Positions 1-11,179 of a DNA stretch of 64,000 bases are shown here, piece by piece. Source of the stretch: Larix kaempferi (lineage: Eukaryota; Streptophyta; Pinopsida; Pinales; Pinaceae); contig BSBM01000753.1 of the NCBI GenBank assembly GCA_027924585.1, positions 27,306,501 to 27,370,500 on the forward strand, given 5' to 3'. Position numbers and translations under genes: made by a program. The notes below the pieces were generated by a model, which worked only from the letters and a program-made list of their open reading frames with translations, was not told the origin of the DNA and did no database searches. Position 1 is the first letter of the stretch. Every line of letters starts with the position of its first letter.

Positions 1-1764
1 GAAGAAATCATCTGCGCAATAGAGGATAGCATCAAAACGCTAGATGACACAGATAAAGAACTGATCAGACAAGACTGTGTGACAATCCTGAGGAAGGCCA
101 AACCCCCCCGAACCAACATAGACAGGAACGAATTAGCTGCGCTAAAGAACCTGAGGGATAAGGACAACCTGATTATCCTTAGAGCAGACAAAGGAGGCGC
201 AACAATATTAATGAACAAGCATGATTATGAGAATAAAATGCTGGAACATCTCAACTCTAGTTGTAGTTACAAGAAACTTAACAAGAACCCCATTTTAAGA
301 ATAATAAAAGAAGTAAAAAAGGTCATTAACCAATCAAACTTAGATAATAGAACAAAGAAGAGACTCTACCCAGTCAGGGAAGTCACCCCAAGAATTTATG
401 GCTTACCTAAGATACACAAAGATGGGGTGCCCTTAAGACCAATTGTCAATACAATTGGCTCACCCACTTATGAACTCGCCAAGTATGTAGCCAAGCTCTT
501 GAGCCATCTAGTTGGGAATACCGACTCTTACGTTAAAGACTCCAATGACTTTGTCAAAATTATAAAAGAAGAGAAGTTAGAAAAAGAGGAATACCTTATT
601 AGTTTTGATGTAGTCCAACTTTTCACAAGGATCCCTCTGGATGAAGCTATCCTAATCATTAATGATATTATAGATCCTTAGACAGCTAAGTTAGCAGAGG
701 TTTGCCTTAGGTCAACCTTCTTCAGTTTTAGAGGAAGCTTTTATGAACAAACAAGTGGTGTAGCCATGGGATCCCCCCTTTCCCCCATAGTTGCAAATCT
801 CTTTATGGAAAACTTTGAGAGGAAGGCCCTTAACTTATATCATTTAAAACCAACCAGATGGAAAAGGTTCGTTGATGACACAAACGTAAGATGGCCACAC
901 GGCATGGAGGAACTTAACAAATTCCGTGAACACCTTAACAACTAGTCTAGCGAGATCAAATTCACAATGGAATTAGAGGAAAATGGTAGTATTCCTTTTC
1001 TTGATGTTCTCATCTCCAGAAAAGATGACGGAACTCTTGGACATCAAGTCTATAGAAAGAAAACCCATACAGAAAGTTATCTCCATGCAAGTTCACACCA
1101 TCCACCCTCACAAAAGCTAGGTGTACTCAACACTTTAGCTACCAGGGCTATAAGAATATCCGACGAAGAGCATGTTGAACAAGAAAAAGACCACCTCTCC
1201 AAGGTCTTTCAAAACATTGGTTATAAGAAAAATGACATTAGAAGGGCCATAGTTAAGACATAACACACATCTAAACCCCATACCCGACCAGACACTTTAA
1301 AAGCCTACCTTCCTTACATTGAAGGAGTCACAGATAAAATTAAAAGAGTCCTAAAGAAAAAGAATATTTCAACCTCATTTAAACCAACCATGACAATTAG
1401 GAGTAAAATTAGATCAGTCAAAGATCCCATAGACAAAATGCAATGCCAAGGTGTTTACAAAGCTCCTTGTTCCTGCGGAAATTGCTACATTGGTGAGACA
1501 GGGCGCTCCTTCCGAGTTAGAATGAAGGAACATGAGGCAGACATCCGAAATGGAAGAACCCGCACCTCTGCATTAGCTGAACATTCCATCAACACTAGAC
1601 ACCACATATGCCTAGAAAACACAGAGATTCTCGCAAAAGAGAACCATTACTTCAAACGTAAAATTAGAGAGGCCTTAGAGATAGCCAAACACCCTAACAA
1701 CCTAAATAGAGACGGAGGCCTTGAGATCAGCAATACTTGGCTTCCCCTCATCAAGAAAAATTAA
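1..1764 (+). pseudogene. Penelope-like RT + GIY-YIG endonuclease, partial, three in-frame stops
   Basis: One frame is open from base 1 to 1764 apart from stops at 679, 943 and 1261, with no frameshift. RT signatures in order are LRADKGGATIL (about 177-210), RIYGLPKIHK followed by RPIVNTIGSPTYELAKY (about 391-490), YLISFDVVQLF (about 592-620; first catalytic Asp), TSGVAMGSPLSPIVANLFME (about 748-810) and RFVDDT (about 866-885; catalytic Asp pair, Phe where Tyr is usual). A linker with LPYIEGV follows. The endonuclease has GVYKAPCSCGNCYIGETGRS then RVRMKEHEADIR, containing the GIY-YIG core (here GVY and YIG), the Cys motif and the catalytic Arg region. In the family, RT and endonuclease act together in target-primed insertion. 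The N-terminal part is cut by the window edge. The three stops make this copy inactive. Confidence 0.88.
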
Positions 1765-2518
1765 AGCTCACATTAATTTCATAATATTTTAAAAAAGAAG
1801 AAGTAGATACTATAGTAAAAATTTAAGCATCATTAGCACCATTGACATTTGATAAGAATTTTAGTAATTATAGTTAATATTAAAATCTTATCTTTGACAT
1901 CATCATTTGACATAGAAATATAAATGTATTTAAATAAACAAATTATGATGTCAATAAACTAATTATAAACATAATTAAAATACATATAGTCTTAGTATTA
2001 CAAATTAATTTATTTTTATTTTTGTATCTTTATATTTTATATTTTTATTCATTAAATATTATATTGAAAATAACAATTTAAATCATTCTTGCAAAGACTA
2101 AAAAAAAAAAATTTGAATTTTTTTATTAATTCATTCTACTTAGAAAATAAATGTAATTTATTAATTATTTTATTGTACTAATGAAATAATTAATTAATCA
2201 TTAATAATTTACTTTGTAACAAAATATAATAATTTTGTTTCCAAATAAACAATTATTAAATATTAAAAATTAGAATTTTCCATAACTCAAAAACTAAAAA
2301 TTACAACCTGAAAATATTATTAAAACAATATACAGTTACAACAACTAAATAGATGGCTGTAATTAATTTAATTTTATAATCAATTTAATACAAAACACTA
2401 AAAAGTAACTACACGTAGGGTTAGGTTTTTGGCCGACATCCTGGATTCATTCTTCTCTCAATAAACAAAACACAAATGATTATTAATGCTCTGGAAATGC
2501 TATCCCTTACCTTGACTC
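1765..2518 (+). other. AT-rich tail of the Penelope-like element, no gene
   Basis: Very AT-rich stretch with short homopolymer runs and no coding signal. It lies between the endonuclease stop and the hammerhead-like motif, so it is best read as the untranslated 3' part of element A. Confidence 0.5.
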
Positions 2519-2521
2519 ATT

Positions 2522-2561
2522 GTCCTGATGATGAACCGTGATTAGGGTTCGAAACGTCGAC
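2522..2561 (+). ncRNA. Hammerhead ribozyme-like motif, short-stem-III Penelope-associated type
   Basis: The catalytic boxes are in the right order and spacing: CTGATGA at 2525-2531, GAAA at 2551-2554 and GTC at 2556-2558. Stem I can form between GTC (2522-2524) and GAC (2559-2561). Stem II can form between GAACC (2533-2537) and GGTTC (2546-2550), with one unpaired T at 2532 and an 8-nt loop. Stem III is reduced to A-C / G-T with no loop. Small hammerhead variants that are associated with Penelope-like elements and cleave as dimers have this layout. Predicted cleavage is 3' of C2558. Its position downstream of a Penelope-like ORF supports the call; activity is not shown. Confidence 0.65.
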
Positions 2562-2568
2562 TTTTATA

Positions 2569-3456
2569 ATGTGTACTGTGTTAATCCCGAGCCTTTCACC
2601 AAACCCTCAACGCAGAAATCTTAGAGATAAGATGAGAACTATCCTGCGTGCTCAGGATCTTTGGGAGTTTGTTATGATTGGCTATTTAGAGCCAGCTGAT
2701 CAAGCTACTGAATTGGCTCTATCAAATGTTGAGCATGTTATGTTGAAGGAGAATAGGAAGAAGGACAACAAAGCTCTTGGCCTTATTCAACAAGGCCTAA
2801 GTGAATCTATATTTCCGAAGATATTAAGTGCTGAGTCTTCGAAGAAAGCTTGGGACACTCTTGAAACTTGCTATCAAGGTGTGACCAAGGTGAAGAATGT
2901 TAAGTTGCAGAACTTGAGAAGGGACTTTGAGAATTTAGAGATGAAGGACAATGAGACTGTTGATAATTTTATGACTCAAGTTATGAACATAGTAAACCAG
3001 CTAAGACAGTATGGTGAAGACCTCTCAGATCAATGTGTGATTAAGAAATTGCTGAGATGTCTGCCAAAGAAGTTTGAAGCAGTGGTTGTTCCCATTGAAG
3101 AATTTAGAGATCTTAGTCAAATGCACATTGATGAGCTGAATGGTTCTTTGATTGATCATGAATCAAGAATGAACAGGTATGATGACACTCCATTAGAAAA
3201 TGATTTTAAATCTCAATTACATGTTACAAGAGGCAGAGGAAGAGGAAAATCTAGTTGTAGAGGAAGAGGAGGTCGAACTACTGATCGTAGTGACATCAGA
3301 AATGATTCTGAATCTAAAGAGAAGTTACAACAGAATACTCCTAGTGTAAGGGGGAGTAGCAGCAGAACATGGCAGCCAAGAAATCAAAGGTATGATAGAT
3401 CTAAAGTTCAATGTTTCTATTGCAAGAAATTTGGGCATTTTTCTAACAAGTGTTGA
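2569..3456 (+). pseudogene. Copia-B gag (capsid/nucleocapsid), N-terminus replaced
   Basis: Residues from about position 2612 onward match copia gag: MRTILRAQDLWEFV, then LKENRKKDNKAL and ILSAESSKKAWDTLETCYQG, then a basic RGRGRG linker and a zinc knuckle CFYCKKFGHFSNKC (Cx2Cx4Hx4C) at about 3412-3456. The first roughly 14 residues do not look like gag; Copia-C has MASTSGNLQTPIFSSKNCEYW at the equivalent place. The true start is therefore missing and the upstream sequence comes from the element A junction. A TGA directly after the last zinc-knuckle Cys ends the frame. The role in the family is assembly of virus-like particles and RNA packaging. Confidence 0.85.
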
Positions 3457-6400
3457 AAGAAGCAAGCAGATTCTAGTAAGCTGTCTACACACATTACAGA
3501 GGAGGCTGAAAATGAAGAGAAACCTATATTTTTGACTTGTAATGTCACCCAGGAAAGTTCAAAGGATATATGGTTCTTGGATAGCGCATGCAGCAATCAC
3601 ATGACTGGAAATAAGGAGTTATTTCTAAATCTAGATACAAGCATTCAGTCGGAAGTGAAGTTAGGTAATGACAGTAAGGTAAAAGTTAATGGTAAAGGTG
3701 TGATTGCTGTATATGCCAAGAATGGTAAAAGAAGAACAATTCATGATGTTTATTATGTTCCTAGTTTAATGTGTAATTTATTGAGTGTGGGACAGTTGTT
3801 AGATAAGAAGTACAGAGTGTTCTTTAAGAACAAGGTATGTACTATTTATGACAAATATCCAAGTAAGCAGTTGATAGCCAGAGTAGAGATGACAAAGAAT
3901 AGAATGTTTCCGCTGATTATGAGGAATGATTTGACTAACTCTTTGAATGCTTATAAAACTAAGAGTTTAGATCAATCATGGTTATGTCATTTGAGGTATG
4001 GTCATTTACATTTTGGTGGCTTAGATTTGCTACAGAAGAAGGAGATGGTAAAAGGGTTGCCCAGTATCCAGCAAGCTCATGTGAGAGCTGCATATTGGGA
4101 AAGCATCATAGAGAGAAATTCATCTCTGGAGTCTCATACAGAGGAAAAGCACCATTGGAGCTGGTACACATAGATTTGTGTGGACCGATGCAAACACCTT
4201 CCTTGACTGGTAATATTTATTTTATGACTTTTATTAATGATTTCAGTCGAAAAACTTGGGTGTATTGGCTGAAACAGAAATCTCAAGCTTTTGATGTGTT
4301 TAAAAGTTTTAAAGCTATGGTTGAAAAGGAGAGTGACAGGTTTATTAAAGTCTTGATATCAGATAGAGGAGGTGAGTATATGTTAAATGCATTTGTGGAA
4401 TTTTGTCAATATCATGGAATTAAAAGACAGTTTACTTCCCACTACACTCCATAGCAAAACGGAGTAGCAGAAAGAAAGAATCGAACCATTATAAACATGG
4501 CTCGAAGTATGATGAAGGAGAAGCATCTTTTAGATGAATATTGGGGAGACGCTATTACATGTGCAGTATACATTCTAAATAGAAGCGCAACTAAGAGCAT
4601 GAAGGATCGAGTTCCACATCAAGCATGGAATGGTAAGTGTAGCAACATATCTCATTTAAGAATTTTTGGTTGTGTAGCTTATGCACATGTACCTGAAGAG
4701 ATGAGGATAAAGTTAGATGACAGAAGTCAGAAATGTATTTTTGTTGGATATAGTGAAGAATCTAAAGCATATAGACTCTATAATCCCATCACCAAGAAGT
4801 ATATCATCAACAGAGATGTGGTGTTTAAGGAAGAAGAAGCATGGGATGGCAACATAGATAAGTTGGTTGCAGAGGACGCTGTTACATCTCACGCAGAAGA
4901 TGAAGAAGATGAGCAGGGTATACATGGAGGACAGTTAACTCCACATACGCCTACACCAATAGTAAGAACACTTGCCAGAATGCCCAGAACACAAGAACGT
5001 GGTGAACCATCAAGTGTTGATGGACGACAATGAACATGATCAGAGGTAAGTAATGAATCAAATCCTACATTAGCTTCATTAAGAATTAGAGTTAGAGGTC
5101 AGAAGACTAGAAGATTAAGAGAACTATATGAGGAAAATGAAGAAGTAGATCAAGTTTCAAATTTTGCATTGATAACATGTGATCCTGTAAGTTTTGATGA
5201 AGCAGTTAAAAATGATGTTTGGATAAAAGCAATGGATGAAGAAATTGATGCCATAGAAAGAAATAATACTTGGGATCTTGTAGATTTGCTTAATAATAAA
5301 AATTGTATTGGTGTCAAATGGATTTATAAGACTAAGTTAAACGCTGATGGTGAAGTTGAAAAATACAAAGCAAGACTTGTAGCTCAGGGGTTTAGTCAAC
5401 AATGTGGTATTGATTATAATGAGACTTTTGCACCTGTAGCCAAACTTGATACGGTAAGGATGGTATTAGCTATTGCTGCTAATAATAAATGGTATGAATA
5501 TCAAATGGATGTAATGTCTACGTTTTTTAATGGATCTTTAGAAGAAGAGGTTTATGTGAGACAACCTCCTGGATATGAAATTGATGGACATGATGACAAA
5601 GTTTGCAGATTAAAGAAAGCATTGTATGGATTGAAACGGGCACCTAGAGTTTGGTACAACAGGATTGATGAATATTTGAATAATGAAGGATTGAGCAGAA
5701 GTCCAAGTGAGCCAACCTTGTATACAAAGGTAAACCAAGAAGGTAAAATACTGATTGTTTGCTTATATGTTGATGATTTGATCTTCACGGGAGATCTTTC
5801 AGTAGATGAGTTTAAGAAAGCCATGAAAACAAAGTTTGAGATGACTGATTTAGGAATGATGAAATATTTTCTTGGTATTGAAGTAACTTAGTTTGAGGAT
5901 GGTATTTTTATAAATCAAACTAAGTATGCAAATGATGTACTGAAAAGATTCAGAATGATGAATTGTAAGCCAGCTGTAACTCCAATTGCAACTGGTACAA
6001 AACTTAGTAAGGAGGATGATAGGTCAAAAGTTGATCCAACAATGTATAAGAGACTGGTAGGAAGTCTCATGTACTTGACTACAAGAGGACCGGATATAGT
6101 GTTTGCAGTAAGTATGATTTAGAGATTTATGGAGTCCCCAAAGAATACCCACTGGCAAGATGGAAAGAGGATTTTGAGATATATTGTTCGAACAAAGAAA
6201 ATTTTGGTATCCAGTATACATCAAATTCAAATTTTAAGTTGATTGGATATACTGACAGTGATTTTACAGGTTCAACAGATGATAGAAAGAGTACATCTGG
6301 ATATGTATTCAGTTTTGGATCGGGATCGGTAGCATGGGCTTCAAAGAAGCAACCCATAGTGACACTATTCTCTGCTGAGGCAGAGTATGTTGCAGCAACA

Positions 6401-6706
6401 ACAGCTGCATGTCAGACTGTGTGGATGAGAAGAACTCTTTTTGAGTTGCAGCATGAACAAGATGGACCAACACAGATTTTGTGTGACAATAAATCAGCCA
6501 TTGCACTATCAAGAAATCACGTATTTCATAAAAGAAGTAAGCATATTGATACAAGGTATCATTTCATTCGAGAATTGATAAACAATAATGAAATCAGTAT
6601 GGAATTTTGCAGATTAGAAAATCAGTTTGCAGACCTATTTACAAAACCTCTTGGGAAAGAGTTGTTTGAGTTTCATAGGAAAAACATTGGGGTTTGTAAG
6701 CTGTAA
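3457..6706 (+). pseudogene. Copia-B pol: protease, integrase, RT, RNase H (frameshifted)
   Basis: Protease: IWFLDSACSNHMTG at about 3568-3610, where the catalytic DSG is DSA. GAG-pre-integrase: LCHLRYGHLHFGGLDLL, then a frame change near 4080. Integrase: CESCILGKHH, then catalytic Asp in VHIDLCGPM and ISDRGGEY and Glu in NGVAERKNR, with a TAG at about 4453 between the last two. RT: ARLVAQGFSQQ, YQMDVMSTFFNG, ALYGLKRAPRVWYNRI and an intact YVDD at about 5767. A TAG near 5889 and another near 6119 follow, then a second frame change near 6190. RNase H: YTDSDFTGSTDDRKSTSGY, SAEAEYVA, DNKSAIALS, ending FTKPLGKELFEF. The domain order identifies Ty1/copia. Confidence 0.88.
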
Positions 6707-6750
6707 CAGAAAGCTAGTATTTCAAAGTTTTGTTTTTTGAGTGTAGTAAT

Positions 6751-6762
6751 TGAGGGGGAGAA
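6751..6762 (+). promoter_or_regulatory. Polypurine tract of Copia-B
   Basis: TGAGGGGGAGAA lies directly before TGTTAG, the start of the 3' LTR. In the family it primes plus-strand DNA synthesis. Confidence 0.75.
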
Positions 6763-7533
6763 TGTTAGAAATGGATTAATTACTCCACCACCTAAGTGGA
6801 TGGCCACCGAAATCTTCAAAAGACAAACACCGCTCAGAATTTTGAAAAGCCAGAAATTAAAAACCAAATTAGATTTTTTGACCGTTCAATTCCTTGAAGA
6901 GTGCTTCACCGTAAAGCCGACTTAAACATTAAGGTTGAAGCGAAATCTATTGCAACATATCAAATTCTGAAGGGCCAACACCGTTTTCATTCTATCAGCC
7001 GGTAACGTGCCTATAACAGCTTGTAACCGAACATTTATTTATGTAGTGATAATTTTGTTACGAAGGGTCATTTAGCATTTAAAGATCAATTAGGTTGAAC
7101 CACTATATATACCGAGCATTGTAATCGTGATTTTAATATACAGAGCGAATGAAGTTTATGTTAAACCCATAATTTTTTCTGTGTGTTTCTGTTATACTCT
7201 GTTATTTGAGTTTGAAAACTCATATTCATTTATGAAGTTGGCTTGTTGTAGCAGCTTAAGAGATTAATGTTATTTTGAGAGTTAATTATATTTAATTGTT
7301 ATTAGAAAAGTTTGTGAACGTAGGGGTCATCATAACGTAGCTGTAACAGTCAGTTGCAATAGTCCTGTAGATGACTGTTAGTTGAAACAGTCAACTGCAA
7401 TACAGCTGAACAGTCCTGTAGGTGAAATTTCTGTGTCTGGAAACTTGTGTGTGTTGCTGGAAGTAACAACAACACCCCCTTGCCTTCCCTCAGAGCTTTC
7501 CCACATAAACTCTTTCAAAAGCTATCTTCAACA
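6763..7533 (+). repeat. 3' LTR of Copia-B (right edge approximate)
   Basis: Begins TGTTAGAAATGG after the polypurine tract. A TATA-like TATATATA lies at 7104-7111. The end is chosen at ...CTTCAACA (7533), which best mirrors the TGTTAGAA start, but 7474 is possible. There is no second LTR in the window to align against, so length and age cannot be fixed. Confidence 0.55.
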
Positions 7534-8331
7534 TATAAGACTTTATAAGTTTATTACATAGATATTTTCTTTTAATTGCACATCAAATATCAGATTTATT
7601 TCTTACGAATATCTTTATTAGTCTATGCCTTAACTAAGGAATATATGATTTTTTTTTTAAACCTACTTTACTATTAGTACATAGCAGAGGCTTTAATGCA
7701 CCAGAGGATTAAGGCTTAATGTGCCGATAAATAACAACAAAGGCTTGATACTTAATGAGCCGATACAATAGTATTTCTTATGATAGTTTGAAGCTTAAAT
7801 TCTCTTTTATTGTGATGGGTCAACGCTTCTTCCTCCTAATATCTATTATAAAGAAAAGGACTCGCAGATTTTAATGCTATGCATTATTATTAACGTGAGG
7901 TTTGGTTGATATCGTTTGTATCCCCCTGTACATAAATTCCAAAATTCAATGATTCAACATTGCTATTATAGAATAGCAAGAAATGCACATAAATATATTA
8001 TTGGCACTATAACAACATTGGTGGAAAATCAAACTATTGGCATCATCATGCAGCTTGTCAGCCATGCTTACAAAAAAAAAAAAAAAGGAAAATTAGGTCA
8101 ATACTCACGTCCAACAATTTCCTGCTAGATAATGCTACAAAGGATATGCATAATCATCATCTAACATTATAGCTAAGTGGTCAAAAGTACTATAATATTA
8201 GGCATTCACTGGATCCTTGAAGATTCTAATTCATCAATATCAACGCACCAATGCTCAAAAACCCATTACCTACTCAACTGAGTTTCTTTGAAGCCAGAAT
8301 ATCATGATTATTAACTATAATATTCTTTGTA
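7534..8331. other. Spacer, nothing recognised
   Basis: AT-rich sequence with one long A run near 8072. No coding signal, RNA gene or repeat edge was found. Confidence 0.4.
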
Positions 8332-8544
8332 TCAGCTATAGGAAAAGGAGTGATCCACAAAAATAAGAGATTGCCTGAAGAAACCCCAATCTGGAACACT
8401 AACTAGGGCAATGAAAGCCATGCCCACACAATAAACTATTCCCATTTTCCCAAATGAGCACCCACAAAAACAAGCTGTCACACAAGCCATTAGCCCATAG
8501 AAAACAATTGCATAGTGTAACAAATCAACCCAAGGATCATCCAT
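8332..8544 (-). CDS. SPC12/SPCS1-like small membrane protein (signal peptidase complex subunit 1), possibly a pseudogene
   Basis: Read from the Met at 8544, this gives about 70 residues with two hydrophobic segments (around residues 9-26 and 33-50) separated by a short polar turn CGCSFGKMG. It then has VSVPDWGFFRQSL and ends near VDHSFSYS. This follows the SPC12 pattern SF-x-M-x3-Y-x2-G ... VPNWPFFNRHPL-x-W-x-DPS. SPC12 is a non-catalytic ER membrane subunit of signal peptidase. The frame is also open upstream to 8610, but the Met at 8544 matches the usual short N-terminus. No intron signals, promoter or neighbouring gene were recognised, and it sits between retrotransposons. A processed copy or gene fragment is as likely as a working gene, and the match is from memory of the family pattern. 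Confidence 0.45.
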   Translation of the reverse strand: MDDPWVDLLHYAIVFYGLMACVTACFCGCSFGKMGIVYCVGMAFIALVSVPDWGFFRQSLIFVDHSFSYS

Positions 8545-8610
8545 TTCCTTGTAAAATCTAAGAAGATACACAGATAAATATATCCCTATAATATCTTGTG
8601 AATATATCAC

Positions 8611-10172
8611 ATTTTTTCTGAAATTAATGCTTTAATATCATTCAGGATACCGAGGAGCACATAGGCGAACCCTATTTTATAGCTTGCAGTACATTACATC
8701 AACTCTGCTCCTTTTCACGTAATTGTTGGAAAAGCTTTGAATAATATAAGACAACAGTGATTTATACGTAACGTATGAGGAAATATTGAATGCATCCAAT
8801 CCTGACGGCTCAAATTTTTTTCTTGTAAATGAATCAAGTCGATGATGTAAGGTAATGTATTTTTAAATAGAATTCTCATAATATGAAATAACTTCCATGA
8901 GGTTATACTTCTCATGAATAATTTCATCCATCATCCAACTAATTCAGAGGCTCTTTGGTTTCAAAATATTTCATCAAATGCATCCTCTTACTTGATTCAT
9001 CAAATGCATGGTTTTAAGTATCAGTGCATTGTTGACCCCCTTAATGAATAGAGCGATTAGCCTACAGGCATCTAGTCCAATCAACCAATAGATGCAGATA
9101 GGAAAATTCTATGTGTTCAATGGTTATCTCATCTGTGATGCATTTCGAACGAAATGAAAGGGCATAAAGCATCTCTCGGTCATTGGAGAAAACATAAATC
9201 AGATTTAAAATTATAAAGCATCTCTCGGTCGGTCATTGGCTTCTTTCACACACCTCACACTTCAAAGAAATAATTTTAAAATTATTTTTAAAATACAAAA
9301 TGATTTTTCCATGTAATATATGTACCTAAAACGAGTTAGAAAAATTTAAAATGCTTTTGCTACTTAATATCCTACCTAAATGATTTAAAAAAACTAAAAC
9401 TGAAATGCCACATGGATAAAAATAGACCAAATTCAATTTGCATTGTGGGCATCACATGGTTTATAGAACTTTATAAGTCTATGCTTACCTCCAAATCTTC
9501 GCAATCTCATATTTAAATATGGTTCGTCCCTCCATTAGATAAACTGAATTCAACTCTAGTATTTCCCAAGACAAACTCCATCACTGCACATTAAAAACTA
9601 GAGTCATCGAGCTCCATTTGGCCATCCTCAGGCATTAAATCATTTGGGTATTCGAATATTCGATTTGGGGATCCAAATTTTTTATTGGGTATTAATTGAT
9701 TATGGATGAGATCGAGTTCTTTGGTCTTTTCTTAATGAGAAAGAGGCTCTTCCTATATTCATCCTAGGAGGACGAAGAAGAAGAATAATCAGATGTAATG
9801 TTGTACCTACAATCCAAACAACTCACAGAAATGGGTAATGAAGAGGTCAGGAAACTGCCATTGCAGTAGATGATACAAACACCGGAGTCCTCAGTCATGA
9901 TATTTTTAGGTATGTAAACATTATATTTTTGTGGCAGCTCAATATAATTCTAATAGGATTTTAATCGTCGATTTAAATTTATTAACTGTAAGAACAAATG
10001 GGAAGATTTAGGATGAAACATGCTTGGATTTTACTATGAATCCTTCTTCTGTGCATTATGTTGTTTATAAATTTTTCCCTTTCGAAAGGCCTTGATTTTG
10101 AAAAAAATCGACAGGAATAGAAGTATTTTATTGAAAACAACTGAGAATTGGTCAAGGGAAAAGGGGAACCTG
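8611..10172. other. Spacer, nothing recognised
   Basis: AT-rich DNA without coding signal. A short local duplication of a phrase containing AAAGCATCTCTCGGTC occurs at about 9166-9182 and 9211-9230. No element edge was identified. Confidence 0.4.
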
Positions 10173-11179
10173 TGCAGTAAAAAAGAATTGACATGCGTGG
10201 TAAATAAATACTTTCTTTTCTTTGCTTTTAGGACCTGCTCCACTTAGCAAATACTTTGCTCTAAATTATTTTTCCGAATAATTTTCTTCACAAATCACCT
10301 GCGCGGAAATTACCTACGCAATTTCACTTTTTACTGCAAGTAGATTAACTGCGCAATTCTACCTTTTACTGCGCGGTGATTACCTGCGCATTTCGACTTT
10401 CTACTGCGCAACTCTCTAACCTCGCGGAACTTGACTTCACAAAATACTTTGCGGAACACTTTACTTTGCGCATACCTATTAGCTACGCACAACCCAAACT
10501 TAAACAAACTTTGTATAAATGTATTTCATGCTAAAACATAAGAACCGAAACATATGAAGAAGTTACCGCGTAGTTAAACTAGGGCTTTTACCACCATGAA
10601 ATACTTGGAAATCTTGATTTGATTTATAGACCGTAAATGTAAACAACATTTACGCAGGTCAATATGAAGTAGATGTGCGGGATGCATAAACCAACATTCT
10701 TGAGAATGAATACATAAAACTAAATACTTATATATTACCACTGTAAAACAAAGTTACTTTGCCGCACTTACAGAGAGATGATTTTTACTTCAATCTTTCA
10801 CAATTTTACACAGAGCTTGGGCTCTTCATATACTTCATGGGTTTTCACTTCTTTTCTTCTTCTCTTCACTCCTACATCTCTTTTTCTATCTCTTTATCTC
10901 TATCTAATCTTCTAAGAGTGATTTACATTTATACACAAAATTGATTTGTATTCTCCTCGAAGCTACAGGGTTTCATTAAAGACTGTAATAAATTTCTATC
11001 TAAGAATTCTTGATATGCAGAATACTAAAGCGGTGACATAAATACTAATTTGACGTGCACCGGATTGGCTGCAAACTGATTGACTTACTGATTTCTGACA
11101 TTGCAAACTGACTAAGTGTCTGACAGAGTCGGCGCATATCGGATACGCTATCAACTCATTAATTACAATATTTCCAACA
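10173..11179 (-). repeat. 3' LTR of Copia-C (left copy)
   Basis: Aligns along its length with 15542-16637. On the minus strand it begins TGTTGGAAATATTG. Relative to the other copy it lacks about 85 bp (around 10470, equivalent to about 15853-15945). It contains many TGCGCA/TGCGCG-type motifs at 10300-10500. Confidence 0.85.

Larger units (their letters stand above)
1..2567 (+). mobile_element. Element A: Penelope-like retroelement (Dryad-type), 5' truncated by window edge
   Basis: The element consists of a reverse transcriptase and GIY-YIG endonuclease reading frame (1-1764), an AT-rich tail (1765-2518) and a hammerhead-like motif (2522-2561). The order RT then GIY-YIG is that of canonical endonuclease-bearing Penelope-like elements. 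Such elements are common in animals and, among land plants, are known from conifers, where horizontal transfer from arthropods has been proposed. The left end lies outside the window. The right end is not exactly defined: it falls between the ribozyme motif and about 2612, where copia gag sequence becomes recognisable. Its position suggests it inserted into, or replaced, the 5' part of Copia-B. Confidence 0.82.
2600..7533 (+). mobile_element. Element B: Ty1/copia retrotransposon lacking its 5' end
   Basis: Contains gag, protease, integrase, RT and RNase H in the copia order (PR-IN-RT-RH), a polypurine tract (6751-6762) and a 3' LTR. No 5' LTR or primer site is present, because the Penelope-like element A directly precedes gag. 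The 5' boundary (about 2600) is the point where copia gag similarity begins. The 3' boundary is uncertain: the LTR may end at ...CAACA at 7533 or at ...AACAACA at 7474. At least two frame changes (near 4080 and near 6190) and several stops make it inactive. Confidence 0.85.

Noticed and set aside
2569-2611. Met at 2569 as a genuine gag start
   Set aside because: The first residues do not match copia gag, and the upstream sequence belongs to the Penelope-like tail; it is a chance fusion.
8041-8140. Possible processed-pseudogene poly(A) at the A run near 8072
   Set aside because: It is on the wrong strand and side to be the tail of the minus-strand SPC12-like ORF, which would show a T run to its left on the plus strand.
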